A stretch of DNA of 64,000 bases from Aquimarina brevivitae (GCF_004216895.1 NZ_SGXE01000005.1:94940-158939); one strand, 5' to 3'; shown: positions 1 to 9,690, numbered from the stretch's first letter. A program made the numbers and translations. Notes: generated by a model not told the origin, from the sequence alone.

Positions 1-609
1 GACAATACAGATGATCAGACCGTAGACCAGTTTGCTTTAGACAACACAACTAATCAGTTATCTATATCCTTAGAAAACGATGCAGTTGCTCCGCTTACGG
101 TAGATTTATCAGCTTATCTGGATAACACCGACGAACAAAACACCTCAGAAGTTTTGGTTACTGGTAGTACAGATACCAATGGAGATACTGTGATTGACGA
201 AAATGATACGATTACCCTTGATGTTGATGGAGACAGTGTGGTAGAAACGAACGTTCAACAAGCCTTAGAAGCTGTTGCTCCTATCACCTCTAAAGCGGCA
301 AGAATTTTCTATCCGCCATCCATAGCTATTGATGCGTCGACAACGGGTACGAACAGGTCAGTCAATTTGTATAACGAATATCTAAATCAATTCTCATTAG
401 CTAATGCAGCAACGTCCGCATCTAGTGCAGGTGCTCCAGGAGCGATACCCACTTATGCAGCCAATGAATTGTATTATTATGTAACCTATTATGATCCAAC
501 TGTATTTGCTAACGTAAGTATTGATGCCAGTGGAGTTATGACCTATGATATCATCGCCACTCCAGCGGATTACAATTCACTTATTAATGTAGTATTTGTA
601 GTTAGATAA
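1..609 (+). CDS. C-terminal end of a repeat-rich surface protein (5' truncated)
   Basis: The reading frame is open from base 1 to the stop at 607-609, so the gene starts outside the window. The visible 202 residues begin with acidic, Asn/Thr/Asp-rich sequence (DNTDDQTVDQFALDN, then SAYLDNTDEQ), the kind of repeat unit found in very large flavobacterial adhesins or tail-fibre-like proteins. A more ordinary C-terminal segment follows, rich in Tyr, Ala and Thr, ending NVVFVVR. No type IX sorting domain, coiled coil or anchor is visible in the part seen. The next gene starts 10 bases later and probably shares its transcript. The function is inferred only from composition, and the full-length product is unknown. 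Confidence 0.75.
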   Translation, partial: DNTDDQTVDQFALDNTTNQLSISLENDAVAPLTVDLSAYLDNTDEQNTSEVLVTGSTDTNGDTVIDENDTITLDVDGDSVVETNVQQALEAVAPITSKAARIFYPPSIAIDASTTGTNRSVNLYNEYLNQFSLANAATSASSAGAPGAIPTYAANELYYYVTYYDPTVFANVSIDASGVMTYDIIATPADYNSLINVVFVVR

Positions 610-619
610 ATTGGGCGAT

Positions 620-3600
620 ATGATAAAAAACACAAAACATATTCTGGGTACTATGCTACTCATAGCGCTTTGCGCTATGAGTGGGTATAGCCAGGACACT
701 TTTAGAGATAATTTCAATACGGTTTCTTATAGTAATAATAACGGAACTCAAACTTTTTCTTCCAATTGGGTAGAAATTAATGAAACTACAAACCCAAATG
801 GAGGTAATATTAGAATTGATCAGAATTGGCTGCGCTTTAGAGGTTTAAATGATCGTTCCATTAGCAGGGGACTCAATCTTTCTGCGTATAATTATGTAGT
901 GTTAACTTTAGATTATGCAAGAACAAATGGGGATGAAATCTTGGACATACAACTTTGGAACAATAATACCAGTAGTTATGAAACAATAGCATCCACAGGT
1001 GCTGGTACTGGCTCTATAAGCTATATATTAAGCCCAGAATACATATCAACAAATTCAAGTATACAGATTGTAACAGGATCTGGTACTTGGAATAACCCAG
1101 AAACAGTGTACTTAGATAATATCACTTTTTCTGCGACAACTGATTATGTGATTAATGATGGGGTCACGGCTACCACCTGTGGAGGAGCATTCCTGGATAC
1201 GGGTTTTGAATCTGGTAATTATCAAAACAACGAATCCATTACGTATACCATTTGTCCGGATACTCCAGGAACCTATATAGACCTTAACTTTACGTCTTTT
1301 GATGTAGAGACTTTTTATGATGGGCTATCCATTTATCAAGGTAACGACACTTCAACATTAATAGATCGCTATGATAATGGAAATATTCCTGGTCGAATTA
1401 TTTCTAGTGACCCATCAGGATGTTTAACCTTTCAGTTTGCTTCAGATGGATCGGTTACTGGTTCGGGATGGGAAGCTGCTATTTCTTGTAACAATTCGAT
1501 TATAACCATTAATGATATTTCGGTTAATGAAAGTGACGGAAGTGCCAATCTAACCGTAACTTACAACGGAGTATCTACAACTCCATTTAGCGTAGATTTT
1601 ACGACAGCAGACAATACAGCTTTCGCAGCGGCCGATTACACCACCACTAACGGAACACTTAATTTTACTGGTACACCCTCAGAAACAAGAACTATAACGA
1701 TTCCAATTATAAATGACACCTTTTTAGAAAGTGATGAAACCTTTTTTGTAAATCTTTCGAACCTATCGGGAAGTAGCACAACTATAGCTGATAACCAAGG
1801 AATTGTTACTATTAATGATGACCCTGGTGATACCCCGATTCCGGTAAACGAGCCTTTAACGCTTTTTGAACAGTTCAATGGTTATATAGATTATACCACC
1901 GCAGGAGGAACATTAAGAACTAGTTCCACCAATCCGTGTGCGATTACGACTACTTCATCCGCTAGTCTAACTGCCGCCATTCCCAATACGGCTACCATAG
2001 AAAAAGCCTATTTATTATGGTCACATTCTGGTGCAAACCCAGATAATGCAGTAACCTTTGAAGGACAAAGTGTGGTTGCAAACTGGATAAATGAAGCGAC
2101 GGTTACCGTTGGTGGAGGATTGACTTTTTTTGGTATGGGTAGCGATGTAACAGATATTATAAATGCAATATCAGATCCTACTTCCAATGTTTTTGACTTT
2201 AGTGATCTAAACATTGATAATACCAATAACATCAATGATTATTGTACCACCTCTACGGTTTTAGGCGGATGGAGTTTGATGATTTTTTACTCGGATCCTT
2301 CCCTACCCGCCGCTAGTATCCGTATGTATCAAGGATTTGACCCACAGGCAGGTACTGCTTCATCGGGAGTTACTACTTCCTATACCTTAGATGGCTTTTT
2401 TGCTATTGGTGCAGCCGGAGCGAAAACTTCTGTACTCTCCTGGGAGGGTGATGAAGGATTGAATAATAGTGAATCACTAACCGTTACCACCGGTTCAGGA
2501 ACTTTTTCCTTAGCTGGGGATGGAAACAACGATGGTTCATCGACTATCAATCCCTTTAACTCTACCATTTTTAATAACACCGCTACTCCGACGATAAATA
2601 ATAGCAATGTATACGGTTTAGATTTTGACACCTATGATGTAGCTCCTTTTATCAGTACAGGAGACAACTCCTTAACCACTAATGTTGGGGTAGGTCAAGA
2701 TTTAGTGATCCTTAATTCTGTTTTACTTAAAGTTCCCGGAAATTTAATTACAGGTACCGTTTTTGAAGATATTAATTATCCAGGTGGATCCGGAAGAGAC
2801 CTTTCTACTTCTGCAGGAATTCCTATAGCCGGAGTGACCGTAGAATTATATGATAATACCAATACTCTTATAGAAACAACAACTACCGATACAGCAGGTC
2901 AATATTTATTCGGAGGTATGCCTAATGGAGATTACAATGTTCGAGTGGTGAATGGAACCGTAACATCTACCCGTGGTGGTGGTGCTTCGTGCTCCAATTG
3001 TATAGGAGTACAAACCTTTAGAGCAGCATATGTTGGGGGAAGTGTAACCGCAATAACTGATGAAGTTGGTGGTGCTACGCCATCCGCGGCAGACGTGGGC
3101 ACTGGAACCTTTACTGGAGCGCAAAGCGTATCTCCCATTACGATAACCAATGATGGTGCAGTAGGTATTGACTTCGGATTTAACTTCAATACTATCGTAA
3201 ACACTAACGCATCTGGTCAAGGGTCTTTAGAGCAATTTATCGTCAATGCCAACAACTTAGACCAAACCGGTCTGGATATTGAAGCGAATAGTATTTTTGA
3301 CCCTGCCGCAGGTGAAGACGTATCTATCTTTATGATCCCAACCAGTAGTGACCCTCTTGGAAGAACTACGGATCCTAATTATAACGCAAGTGGCTATTTA
3401 GCCATCAATCAACCTAACGGAGATGAACTTTCTGTAATCACTGCTGACGGTACCCATATCGACGGAAGAACCCAAACCGCCTATAGCGGCGATACGAATA
3501 GCGGTACGATTGGCCAAGGCGGATCAAGTGTAGGGGTTGGCGGAACAACCTTACCCTCCTATAATTTACCAGAAATTCAACTATTTGGTGAACGTGGGGA

Positions 3601-4750
3601 TGTGCTGCAGTTAGAAGGATCCAATACTGTTATTAGAGGTATTGCATTATATGCCGCTAATCGCACTGGTATACAGCAAAATGATGGTACAAATAATCTT
3701 ATCATAGAAAATTTAATAGGTGTTGATGCTACAGGTAATGTAGGAGCCGTTCCATCCACCACCTATATCGATCAAGGAATCGAAGTGACCGACGGTAGTA
3801 TTACCATAGATAGCAATTACATTGCCTCTAACTCGGACTATGGAGTTATTGTTGACGGTGGCACCAGTACGACCATACAAAATAATCATTTTATCAATAA
3901 CGGATATAGAGCTTGTGAGTATAATGTATATCTATCGAATGGATCTGGTATCGTTATTCAGCAAAACCTTATTGAAAATTCAGAAGCTACTGGTATATTT
4001 GATGAAGTAGGTTATGTAACGATTGATGAAAACTCCATTACGGGATCAGGAGCTAATACCAATGGAGGATGTTCTGCACTAAGCGGCATACGATTAACAG
4101 AAAATAACACTGCTATAACAAACAACATCATATATGCTAATGCTGGAGCAGGTATAGTTTTAGAAGGAAATAATAAAAGTGGTAACCTGCTATCCCAAAA
4201 CTCCATTTATGGTAATGGAACTACCACAGCTGCCCTTGGAATTGATTTAGCTAATGATGGAGTGACGTTGAACGATACCGGAGATGGAGACAATGGACCT
4301 AATGGCAGATTGAATTTCCCTGTATTTGAAGCTGTCACTGTTTCCGGTAACACCTTAAAACTTACAGGTTGGTCAAGACCTGGTGCTACCATAGAAATCT
4401 TTTTAACCGATATTAGTCAGGGTACCGCAACTGTAGGAGACAATCAATTAGGGCTAACCCAAGATTACGGCGAAGGACAAATCTTCTTAGGTACTGTGGT
4501 TGAGGGTAGTACAGATGACACCGACAATACCGTTTCTAACTATAATGATGCGGATGGAAACACAGACAATACGAATCGCTTTAATTTTAGTATTACCATA
4601 CCTCCTTCTACGCTTTCTGTAGGAGATACGGTGACTGCAACGGCAACTATAGCTAATTCTACCTCAGAATTTGCTAATACCCACGCTATCGGGGCTGCTA
4701 CAGTGATTACCAATAGAAAAATAACGTATAGAGTACGACCCGAGAACTAA
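620..4750 (+). CDS. Large secreted mosaic protein (CUB, Calx-beta, SdrD-B-like, parallel beta-helix)
   Basis: A 1376-residue exported protein. I prefer ATG 620 over an upstream in-frame TTG at 611 because it begins directly with a signal peptide (MIKNTKHILGTMLLIALCA, then SGYSQ). Domains in order: an N-terminal beta-sandwich region (about 25-170), a CUB-like domain (about 180-290, with TCGG and a DGLSIYQG core), a Calx-beta repeat (about 293-400, with DETFFVNLSN), a DUF-like region with AYLLWSHSG, an SdrD-B/carboxypeptidase-regulatory-like fold (about 710-780, GVTVELYDN), and a right-handed parallel beta-helix (about 1000-1200) with many N-x-I and G-I turns. It ends ITNRKITYRVRPEN with no recognisable T9SS C-terminal signal. 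Probably a cell-surface or matrix adhesin; polysaccharide binding is an alternative. Confidence 0.85.
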   Translation: MIKNTKHILGTMLLIALCAMSGYSQDTFRDNFNTVSYSNNNGTQTFSSNWVEINETTNPNGGNIRIDQNWLRFRGLNDRSISRGLNLSAYNYVVLTLDYARTNGDEILDIQLWNNNTSSYETIASTGAGTGSISYILSPEYISTNSSIQIVTGSGTWNNPETVYLDNITFSATTDYVINDGVTATTCGGAFLDTGFESGNYQNNESITYTICPDTPGTYIDLNFTSFDVETFYDGLSIYQGNDTSTLIDRYDNGNIPGRIISSDPSGCLTFQFASDGSVTGSGWEAAISCNNSIITINDISVNESDGSANLTVTYNGVSTTPFSVDFTTADNTAFAAADYTTTNGTLNFTGTPSETRTITIPIINDTFLESDETFFVNLSNLSGSSTTIADNQGIVTINDDPGDTPIPVNEPLTLFEQFNGYIDYTTAGGTLRTSSTNPCAITTTSSASLTAAIPNTATIEKAYLLWSHSGANPDNAVTFEGQSVVANWINEATVTVGGGLTFFGMGSDVTDIINAISDPTSNVFDFSDLNIDNTNNINDYCTTSTVLGGWSLMIFYSDPSLPAASIRMYQGFDPQAGTASSGVTTSYTLDGFFAIGAAGAKTSVLSWEGDEGLNNSESLTVTTGSGTFSLAGDGNNDGSSTINPFNSTIFNNTATPTINNSNVYGLDFDTYDVAPFISTGDNSLTTNVGVGQDLVILNSVLLKVPGNLITGTVFEDINYPGGSGRDLSTSAGIPIAGVTVELYDNTNTLIETTTTDTAGQYLFGGMPNGDYNVRVVNGTVTSTRGGGASCSNCIGVQTFRAAYVGGSVTAITDEVGGATPSAADVGTGTFTGAQSVSPITITNDGAVGIDFGFNFNTIVNTNASGQGSLEQFIVNANNLDQTGLDIEANSIFDPAAGEDVSIFMIPTSSDPLGRTTDPNYNASGYLAINQPNGDELSVITADGTHIDGRTQTAYSGDTNSGTIGQGGSSVGVGGTTLPSYNLPEIQLFGERGDVLQLEGSNTVIRGIALYAANRTGIQQNDGTNNLIIENLIGVDATGNVGAVPSTTYIDQGIEVTDGSITIDSNYIASNSDYGVIVDGGTSTTIQNNHFINNGYRACEYNVYLSNGSGIVIQQNLIENSEATGIFDEVGYVTIDENSITGSGANTNGGCSALSGIRLTENNTAITNNIIYANAGAGIVLEGNNKSGNLLSQNSIYGNGTTTAALGIDLANDGVTLNDTGDGDNGPNGRLNFPVFEAVTVSGNTLKLTGWSRPGATIEIFLTDISQGTATVGDNQLGLTQDYGEGQIFLGTVVEGSTDDTDNTVSNYNDADGNTDNTNRFNFSITIPPSTLSVGDTVTATATIANSTSEFANTHAIGAATVITNRKITYRVRPEN

Positions 4751-4778
4751 TTATAGTAAAGGATTAGATACGAAAGTT

Positions 4779-4813
4779 AAAAAAAGCTGGTGACTGAACT
4801 CACCAGCTTTTTT
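4779..4813 (+). terminator. Rho-independent terminator after the mosaic surface gene
   Basis: A perfect 14-bp stem (AAAAAGCTGGTGA arm and its complement) closes on the 6-base loop CTGAAC and runs into a T-tract at 4808-4813. It separates the adhesin-like pair from the next secreted protein. Confidence 0.9.
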
Positions 4814-5153
4814 ATGTTATTATTTGTAGTATTCCCTACAACAATTGTTGGTAAAAGCAAATGAGTGCGCTAAACAACTTACAATCAGTCCCTAAAATCG
4901 GTAAAATCAATAAATTTTAACTCTTAAAATTATGTTAATAGCGTTAATAAAATCTAAAATAGTGATATTTTTACAGCCTTAAACGTAAGAAAAAAGATAA
5001 GAATTCGACTGAATTTGTGTATTTCAACGATGCATAGATTCTCTTTATAGAAAAGTCAGAAAGTTTAATAGCATTTATAATTGTAATAGCTTTTTATTTA
5101 ATACATTTACCCTCAGAGAATTACGGTTAAGCCGTAGTTAAGCCCCAAAACGT
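4814..5153. other. Intergenic stretch before the T9SS cargo gene
   Basis: About 340 AT-rich bases without a credible ORF. Near its end is a -7-like box (TACATTTA, 5102-5109), one base off TAnnTTTG. A small hairpin in the leader (TACGG 5122-5126 with CCGTA 5132-5136) sits in a short direct repeat of TTAAGCC. I see no RNA gene. Confidence 0.4.
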
Positions 5154-6314
5154 ATGAAGAAATTATTACCCCTTTTTTTATTTGTATTCCCTTTTGCTGT
5201 GATTGCACAGCAAGCATTTCACAATTTCGGAAATATACAATTACACGACAATGCCCAAGTAGGATTCCACGCTGACATTATAAACGATGGCACACTTGAT
5301 CAAAATGTCGGTTTTGCAGGACTATATAGCCAAGATAGATTAACTATATCCGGTACTAATGAGCCAAACTTCCACGATTTAGCGGTTCACGTAGAAAATG
5401 ACCTATATTTAGAAGTAGGAGTTGGAATTACAAATTTTAAAGAATTTGGAAGAGGTCGTGTGATAACTCCAAGACAAAATCATGATATTGATCTTCATTA
5501 TATAGAAGACACACCACATTTGGGTAGTGATGATGATAAATTCGTAGATGGTTACGCTACATATACAGGAGTATTAGATTTTACATTCCCTGTTGGAGAC
5601 GACTTTAGATTACGTCCCGTAAAAATTGGAATTGAATCAGCATTTACACCGGTTAAAGCTGCTTACTTCTTTGAAGATCCTAATAGACCTACTCATTTTT
5701 CTACTAGTTTTGACACCTCACGTTTTGGTGCCTTATTATTTGGTGTAAGTCAGTTTGAATTTTGGGATGTAAATGGATCTTCAGCAATTAATGTTACCTT
5801 AACATGGGATGATAATAGTAACATACCAACTTTAGTTGATGATTTAGAAGATTTAAGAGTCGTTGGTTGGGATGATAATTTAAGACAATGGGTTAATTTA
5901 GGAAATACATCTTTTTCTGGTGATTTAAATAATGGTGAAATTACTTCTGATATTTTTGTACCTGATAATTATACGGTAATTACGTTTGGAACTTCTGATA
6001 ATATCTTGGATGCAGATTTAGAAATTTTTACTGCAGTATCTCCTAATGGAGATGGTCTTAATGACTCTTTTACTATTCAAGGTTTAGCAAGATACCCAGA
6101 AAATGAGCTTTCCATATATAACCGCTGGGGAGTACTTGTATATAGCAGAGAGAACTATCACGAAGTACAGGGAACTTCCGAGGCATTTATTGGTATATCC
6201 GATGGTAGAGCAACAGTCGCTAAGGGTGAAATGTTACCTGTAGGTACTTATTTCTATGTTTTAAAACTTAAAGGGGAAAAAGACCGCTCCGGATATCTTT
6301 ACATAAACCGATAA
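5154..6314 (+). CDS. T9SS cargo with gliding-motility-associated C-terminal domain (type B sorting)
   Basis: A 386-residue exported protein. Residues 1-18 form a signal peptide ending IAQ. The middle is a beta-rich region of unknown fold with Asp-rich segments. The last ~95 residues match the gliding motility-associated C-terminal domain family (TIGR04131 type): the VSPNGDGLNDSF signature, then YPENELSIYNRWG, then GTYFYVLKLKG and a final SGYLYINR. Family knowledge says this domain directs export through the outer membrane by the type IX system. Two components of that system (plug protein and PorT) lie elsewhere in this window. The gene stands alone between a terminator and a convergent gene. 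The role of the N-terminal part is unknown. Confidence 0.9.
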   Translation: MKKLLPLFLFVFPFAVIAQQAFHNFGNIQLHDNAQVGFHADIINDGTLDQNVGFAGLYSQDRLTISGTNEPNFHDLAVHVENDLYLEVGVGITNFKEFGRGRVITPRQNHDIDLHYIEDTPHLGSDDDKFVDGYATYTGVLDFTFPVGDDFRLRPVKIGIESAFTPVKAAYFFEDPNRPTHFSTSFDTSRFGALLFGVSQFEFWDVNGSSAINVTLTWDDNSNIPTLVDDLEDLRVVGWDDNLRQWVNLGNTSFSGDLNNGEITSDIFVPDNYTVITFGTSDNILDADLEIFTAVSPNGDGLNDSFTIQGLARYPENELSIYNRWGVLVYSRENYHEVQGTSEAFIGISDGRATVAKGEMLPVGTYFYVLKLKGEKDRSGYLYINR

Positions 6315-6329
6315 CTAAACACAAGAGAA

Positions 6330-6944
6330 TTAATCATTTAATTTATTAATACTTTTAATTTTTTGTTTCATTACGTGTACCTGATTGGTGGTAAAGCTTT
6401 TTCGTAAGTGTGGCTTTATGGTGCACATCAAGTTACCCTCTTCCATAGTATGACCTAATCCTAAAGTGTGCCCTATTTCGTGTGCTGTAGTACTTTCAAA
6501 TACATGTTCGTCAGTAATTAATACACGTTGACCGTATCCCATACCCGCAATACCATATATATTCGCTCTTTTTATAACAAATACCGTAATACGACCCGGA
6601 GTATATAAGGTTTCGGTTTCGTTTAAGAACGTTTCTTGCTCCTCGTCTCTATTATCCGTAAAATCAGATAACTCCTCATTTTCCAATACAGATACATTAC
6701 CTAAAGTAAATCCAATTTGATGTCTATGAAAATATTTTCCATTAAGATCAGCAATCAAACTCTGTTCGTTGAATTTGCCCGCCACATCATTGCTGTTTGG
6801 ATTTTTAATATACACTATATCTATAGTCAGTTCAACATCCAACTTATCGCTAAAAACGGGTTCGATCGATAAAGGCTGATAATCATCCTCTGCTACGCAA
6901 GAAGATAAAAGTAAAACGGATAAAAGTAAAAATATAGTTCTCAT
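6330..6944 (-). CDS. Matrixin-like zinc metalloprotease lipoprotein
   Basis: A 204-residue protein. The N-terminus is a lipoprotein signal with lipobox LSSC (Cys16), predicting a membrane-anchored envelope enzyme. The zinc site is complete: HEIGHTLGLGH gives His155, Glu156, His159 and His165, followed by a Met-turn candidate at Met173 (NLMC), as in metzincins. The catalytic half is preceded by about 130 residues that may contain a propeptide. A conserved Cys (174) sits beside the Met-turn. It is convergent with the upstream T9SS cargo gene, with 15 bases between stops. Substrate unknown; small secreted flavobacterial metzincins usually degrade extracellular protein, but surface processing is equally possible. 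Confidence 0.85.
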   Translation of the reverse strand: MRTIFLLLSVLLLSSCVAEDDYQPLSIEPVFSDKLDVELTIDIVYIKNPNSNDVAGKFNEQSLIADLNGKYFHRHQIGFTLGNVSVLENEELSDFTDNRDEEQETFLNETETLYTPGRITVFVIKRANIYGIAGMGYGQRVLITDEHVFESTTAHEIGHTLGLGHTMEEGNLMCTIKPHLRKSFTTNQVHVMKQKIKSINKLND

Positions 6945-7465
6945 ATTGATTAGGTTTGTTCTTGTTTATTTACTTTAACATTTGATGTAAAATTGTCAAC
7001 ACCTACACTTGGTAGTTAAAATGTCAATTAGCGTTGTATATATTCATTTAAGAATAGCTACTTAAGCTTTGGGTGAAATATGAGAAGTAAAGTGAGAATT
7101 ACTTATTTATGCTACTATGTTAATGAACGTTTCTTTATTAAGATAGAATAATAAAAGTGGGGTTTCGATCATTATTCTGGTACTAAATTACACATAAACA
7201 ACCTTGCATATGTAAGGTTAAACCGTATTTTACTATGCACGCATAAGACAATAATTGCATTTTATCGATTTTATTTGCATTTCATCCTAATTTACTGGGT
7301 TTTACTGGGCTGTAAAAAGCAGTTTAAAAACCTATTAACTTTTCTTTAACTTTTAATTTAACATTTTTTAACATATTTTTTTAACCAAAATTTTGATAAA
7401 TAATCGATACTTTTATGCCTTTACAACAAATTCCTAAAACCTTTAACATAATTTAAAAGATAAGT
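6945..7465. other. Long intergenic region before the ClpP-like gene
   Basis: About 520 bases, very AT-rich, without a credible ORF. It holds a near-perfect 20-bp palindrome at 7200-7219 (AACCTT arms around GCATATGT, one G/T mismatch pair), possibly a protein-binding site. It also holds a -7-like box TACTTTTA at 7408-7415 that could drive the ClpP gene. No good -33 element is seen at the usual distance. I recognise no RNA gene. Confidence 0.4.
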
Positions 7466-8014
7466 ATGAAAGATAAAGCAGGTAAAGTACAAGATTTGAT
7501 AGATAAAAAATTTTTAGAAGAGCGAAGTATCTTTCTTTGGGGACAAGTAGACGACAAAACTGCAAAGCACGTTGTAGACCGCTTAATGTATCTTGATATG
7601 CTTAATCACGAAGAAATCAAATTATATATTAACAGTCCTGGCGGATACGTAACTTCTGGATTTTCTATGTATGATACCATTAAAACTATAAAAAGTCCAG
7701 TTTCTACCATATGCACTGGCCTTGCCGCTTCTATGGGCTCTATTCTGCTTAGCGTGGGCGAAAAAGGAAAAAGATTCATTCAACCGCATGCCAAAGTAAT
7801 GATTCACCAGCCTAGCGGTGGCGCAAGAGGTCAGGCTTCTAATATCGAAATCCAAGCTACCGAAATTTTAAAAACCAAAGAACTTAGCGCTAAAATACTC
7901 GCAGAAAATTGTGGCCAGGATTTTGAAAAAGTCATGAAAGATTTTAACCGGGACTATTGGATGGACGCCGAAGAATCAATTGCCTACGGCATCGTAGATG
8001 GTATTATTGAATAG
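7466..8014 (+). CDS. clpP: ClpP-family serine protease (stand-alone paralogue)
   Basis: A 182-residue ClpP. The catalytic triad is present: Ser89 in AASMGS, His114 in MIHQPSGG, and Asp163 in FNRDYWMDA. The oxyanion-loop motif YINSPGG (54-60) is also intact. The family forms a barrel of stacked heptamers that degrades substrates fed by a ClpX or ClpA unfoldase. Here the usual neighbours, trigger factor and clpX, are absent and the gene is monocistronic, so this is probably a second ClpP copy rather than the housekeeping one. At 182 residues it is slightly shorter than the common 193-220. The N-terminus (KDKAGKVQDLIDKKF) differs from the usual axial-loop sequence. Active ClpP is likely; its partner is not visible. 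Confidence 0.9.
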   Translation: MKDKAGKVQDLIDKKFLEERSIFLWGQVDDKTAKHVVDRLMYLDMLNHEEIKLYINSPGGYVTSGFSMYDTIKTIKSPVSTICTGLAASMGSILLSVGEKGKRFIQPHAKVMIHQPSGGARGQASNIEIQATEILKTKELSAKILAENCGQDFEKVMKDFNRDYWMDAEESIAYGIVDGIIE

Positions 8015-8368
8015 GGACTAGTTATTTTATTTCTGTGATTACATATTATCGCCAGATAAAATAATTTTTTTCTTTATTGGTAGAATATTATCGTTATAGT
8101 TATAGAGCTTTCGTCTTATTGAATAGGTAGCGTGAGCTATCTTGGCATCCCGTTATTTGTCTTCCTATTGTTAGTCAGATAAATATCGTAACACTGCACT
8201 GCCACTGAGTTGTTAAGACGTGACTTGCAGCATACTTGTATATTTTTACATTACTATTTTAAAATTGATATTATTTATGTGCATGTTGTATGGATAAATG
8301 TGTAGTATTTGATACTTGCAATTGTCTTTTTATTCAACAGACAATTCTTGTCAGTTAATCAAAATGTT
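8015..8368. other. Intergenic region before the M15 peptidase gene
   Basis: About 350 bases with no supported gene. A 7-bp inverted repeat (ATTGTCT 8321-8327 and AGACAAT 8339-8345) lies in the probable leader of the next gene. It lacks a T-tract, so I do not call it a terminator. Confidence 0.35.
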
Positions 8369-9109
8369 ATGAATCGAAAAGATTTTATTACGCTAAATAC
8401 GCTAGGACTAATAGGAGCTTCACTATTTCCCTTTACCCCTTTTACAGCATCCCAGGAATTCAGCTTAGCTGAATTGACAGGAAGAGGATCCAATAAAATA
8501 ATTGGTGATACTTTTAAATTGCACAAAGAAGCTTATGAAGCGTTTAAAACGATGAAATCAGATGCTCAAAAAAGTGGAATACGTATCAAAGTAATATCAA
8601 GCTATAGAGATTACCAACATCAAAACAGGATCTGGACACGAAAATACAATCGATTTACGGGTCAGGGCTTATCGCCTAAAGAGAGTATCTATAAAATTAT
8701 TGAATACTCAACCATACCCGGTACCTCAAGACACCATTGGGGTACAGATTTAGATATTGTAGATGGATCCAAACCCTTACCAAAAGACCCATTACTGGCA
8801 AAACATTTTGAAAAGAATGGTCCATATAATGACTTAAAGGTATGGATGAAAAACAATGGCGCCTCCTATGGCTTTCATTTAGTGTACACCGATGCTCCTA
8901 ACCGTAAAGGTTTTAAGTACGAACCCTGGCATTTTTCCTATGCCCCACTAGCAATACCTATGCTACAGGCGTTTCAAAAAATCGATGTCGCCAAAGAACT
9001 ACAAAAAATAAATCTAGTGGGTAGTAATCATTTTGACCAGGAGTTTATCAACCAGTATATCGCAGAAAACATTTTAGACATTAATCCATTTTTAATTAAA
9101 ACCACATAG
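8369..9109 (+). CDS. M15 family D,D-/L,D-carboxypeptidase (VanY/LdcB-like)
   Basis: A 246-residue protein from ATG 8369. An in-frame TTG at 8309 would add 20 residues but lies upstream of the natural MNRKDF start, where a twin-basic, hydrophobic N-terminus (residues 3-28) looks like an export signal. The M15B zinc site is complete: S120-x-H122-x-x-G125-x-x-x-D129 (SRHHWGTDLD) and the EPWH motif with His188. SSYRDYQHQ at 78-86 is the typical substrate-pocket stretch. Enzymes of this family trim D-Ala or D-amino acids from peptidoglycan stem peptides in the periplasm. It begins a small group of envelope hydrolases. Exact bond specificity cannot be told. Confidence 0.88.
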   Translation: MNRKDFITLNTLGLIGASLFPFTPFTASQEFSLAELTGRGSNKIIGDTFKLHKEAYEAFKTMKSDAQKSGIRIKVISSYRDYQHQNRIWTRKYNRFTGQGLSPKESIYKIIEYSTIPGTSRHHWGTDLDIVDGSKPLPKDPLLAKHFEKNGPYNDLKVWMKNNGASYGFHLVYTDAPNRKGFKYEPWHFSYAPLAIPMLQAFQKIDVAKELQKINLVGSNHFDQEFINQYIAENILDINPFLIKTT

Positions 9110-9164
9110 CCACATACTAAATACAGTCAAAAGATAGTTATCTATAGAACCCAAAATATATGAT

Positions 9165-9644
9165 ATGAACTATTCACTTAAACTTTTTCTGTTCGGTATA
9201 CAATTTTTTTTGCTCTCCTCTTGCAACGAAGATGATAATAACACATCATTAATGAATCAACAAGTTGTTAATGAAACTGCGATTACGGTAGAAATATTAG
9301 ATTTAATTAATGAACACAGAAACAGTATAGGACTTACTCCTCTGCAATCCAATACCACTGCCGTTGAATTGGCAATATCCCATTCGCAATATATGATCAA
9401 CCAACAAGCTATAAGTCACGATAATTTTGATCAGCGAGCACAGGTATTACAAGACCAGCTGAATGCAACTGGATGGGCTGAAAATGTTGCCAGTAGATAC
9501 GGCACGGCCGAAGGCGTAGTCAATGGATGGCTAAGCAGTCCCGGACACAAACGAAACATAGAAGGTAATTATACGCACACCGGTATCGCAGCAGTTAAAG
9601 ACGCTAATGGCTATATTTACTACACACAACTGTTTTATCGCTAA
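9165..9644 (+). CDS. CAP/SCP-domain lipoprotein (YkwD-like)
   Basis: A 159-residue lipoprotein with lipobox LSSC (Cys20) followed by an acidic NEDDN stretch. From about residue 45 it is a CAP (SCP/PR-1) domain: LINEHRNSIGL, then AISHSQYM, then ISHDNFDQR, then ENVASRYG, then VVNGWLSSPGHKRNI and a final IYYTQLFYR. The His and Glu residues of the CAP cavity are kept (SHDNF, AENVA, GHKRNI). Bacterial CAP proteins are exported and some bind or degrade protein or lipids, but activity is often unproven. It follows the M15 gene by 55 bases on the same strand and precedes a strong terminator, so the two may form one transcript. Confidence 0.88.
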   Translation: MNYSLKLFLFGIQFFLLSSCNEDDNNTSLMNQQVVNETAITVEILDLINEHRNSIGLTPLQSNTTAVELAISHSQYMINQQAISHDNFDQRAQVLQDQLNATGWAENVASRYGTAEGVVNGWLSSPGHKRNIEGNYTHTGIAAVKDANGYIYYTQLFYR

Positions 9645-9690
9645 ATGGCGTAAATACCTAAAGTATTAAATTTAAATAATGAGTTTACGT

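Noticed and set aside
611-619. TTG start 9 bases upstream of the mosaic surface protein
   Set aside because: ATG 620 begins directly with a standard signal peptide; the extension adds only three residues.
2906-3220. Antisense open frames inside the large surface-protein gene
   Set aside because: They are shadows of a Thr/Ser/Gly-rich reading frame with low-complexity translations and no start context.
8309-8368. TTG start extending the M15 peptidase by 20 residues
   Set aside because: The extension puts a second hydrophobic stretch before the natural MNRKDF export signal and lies in the leader hairpin.
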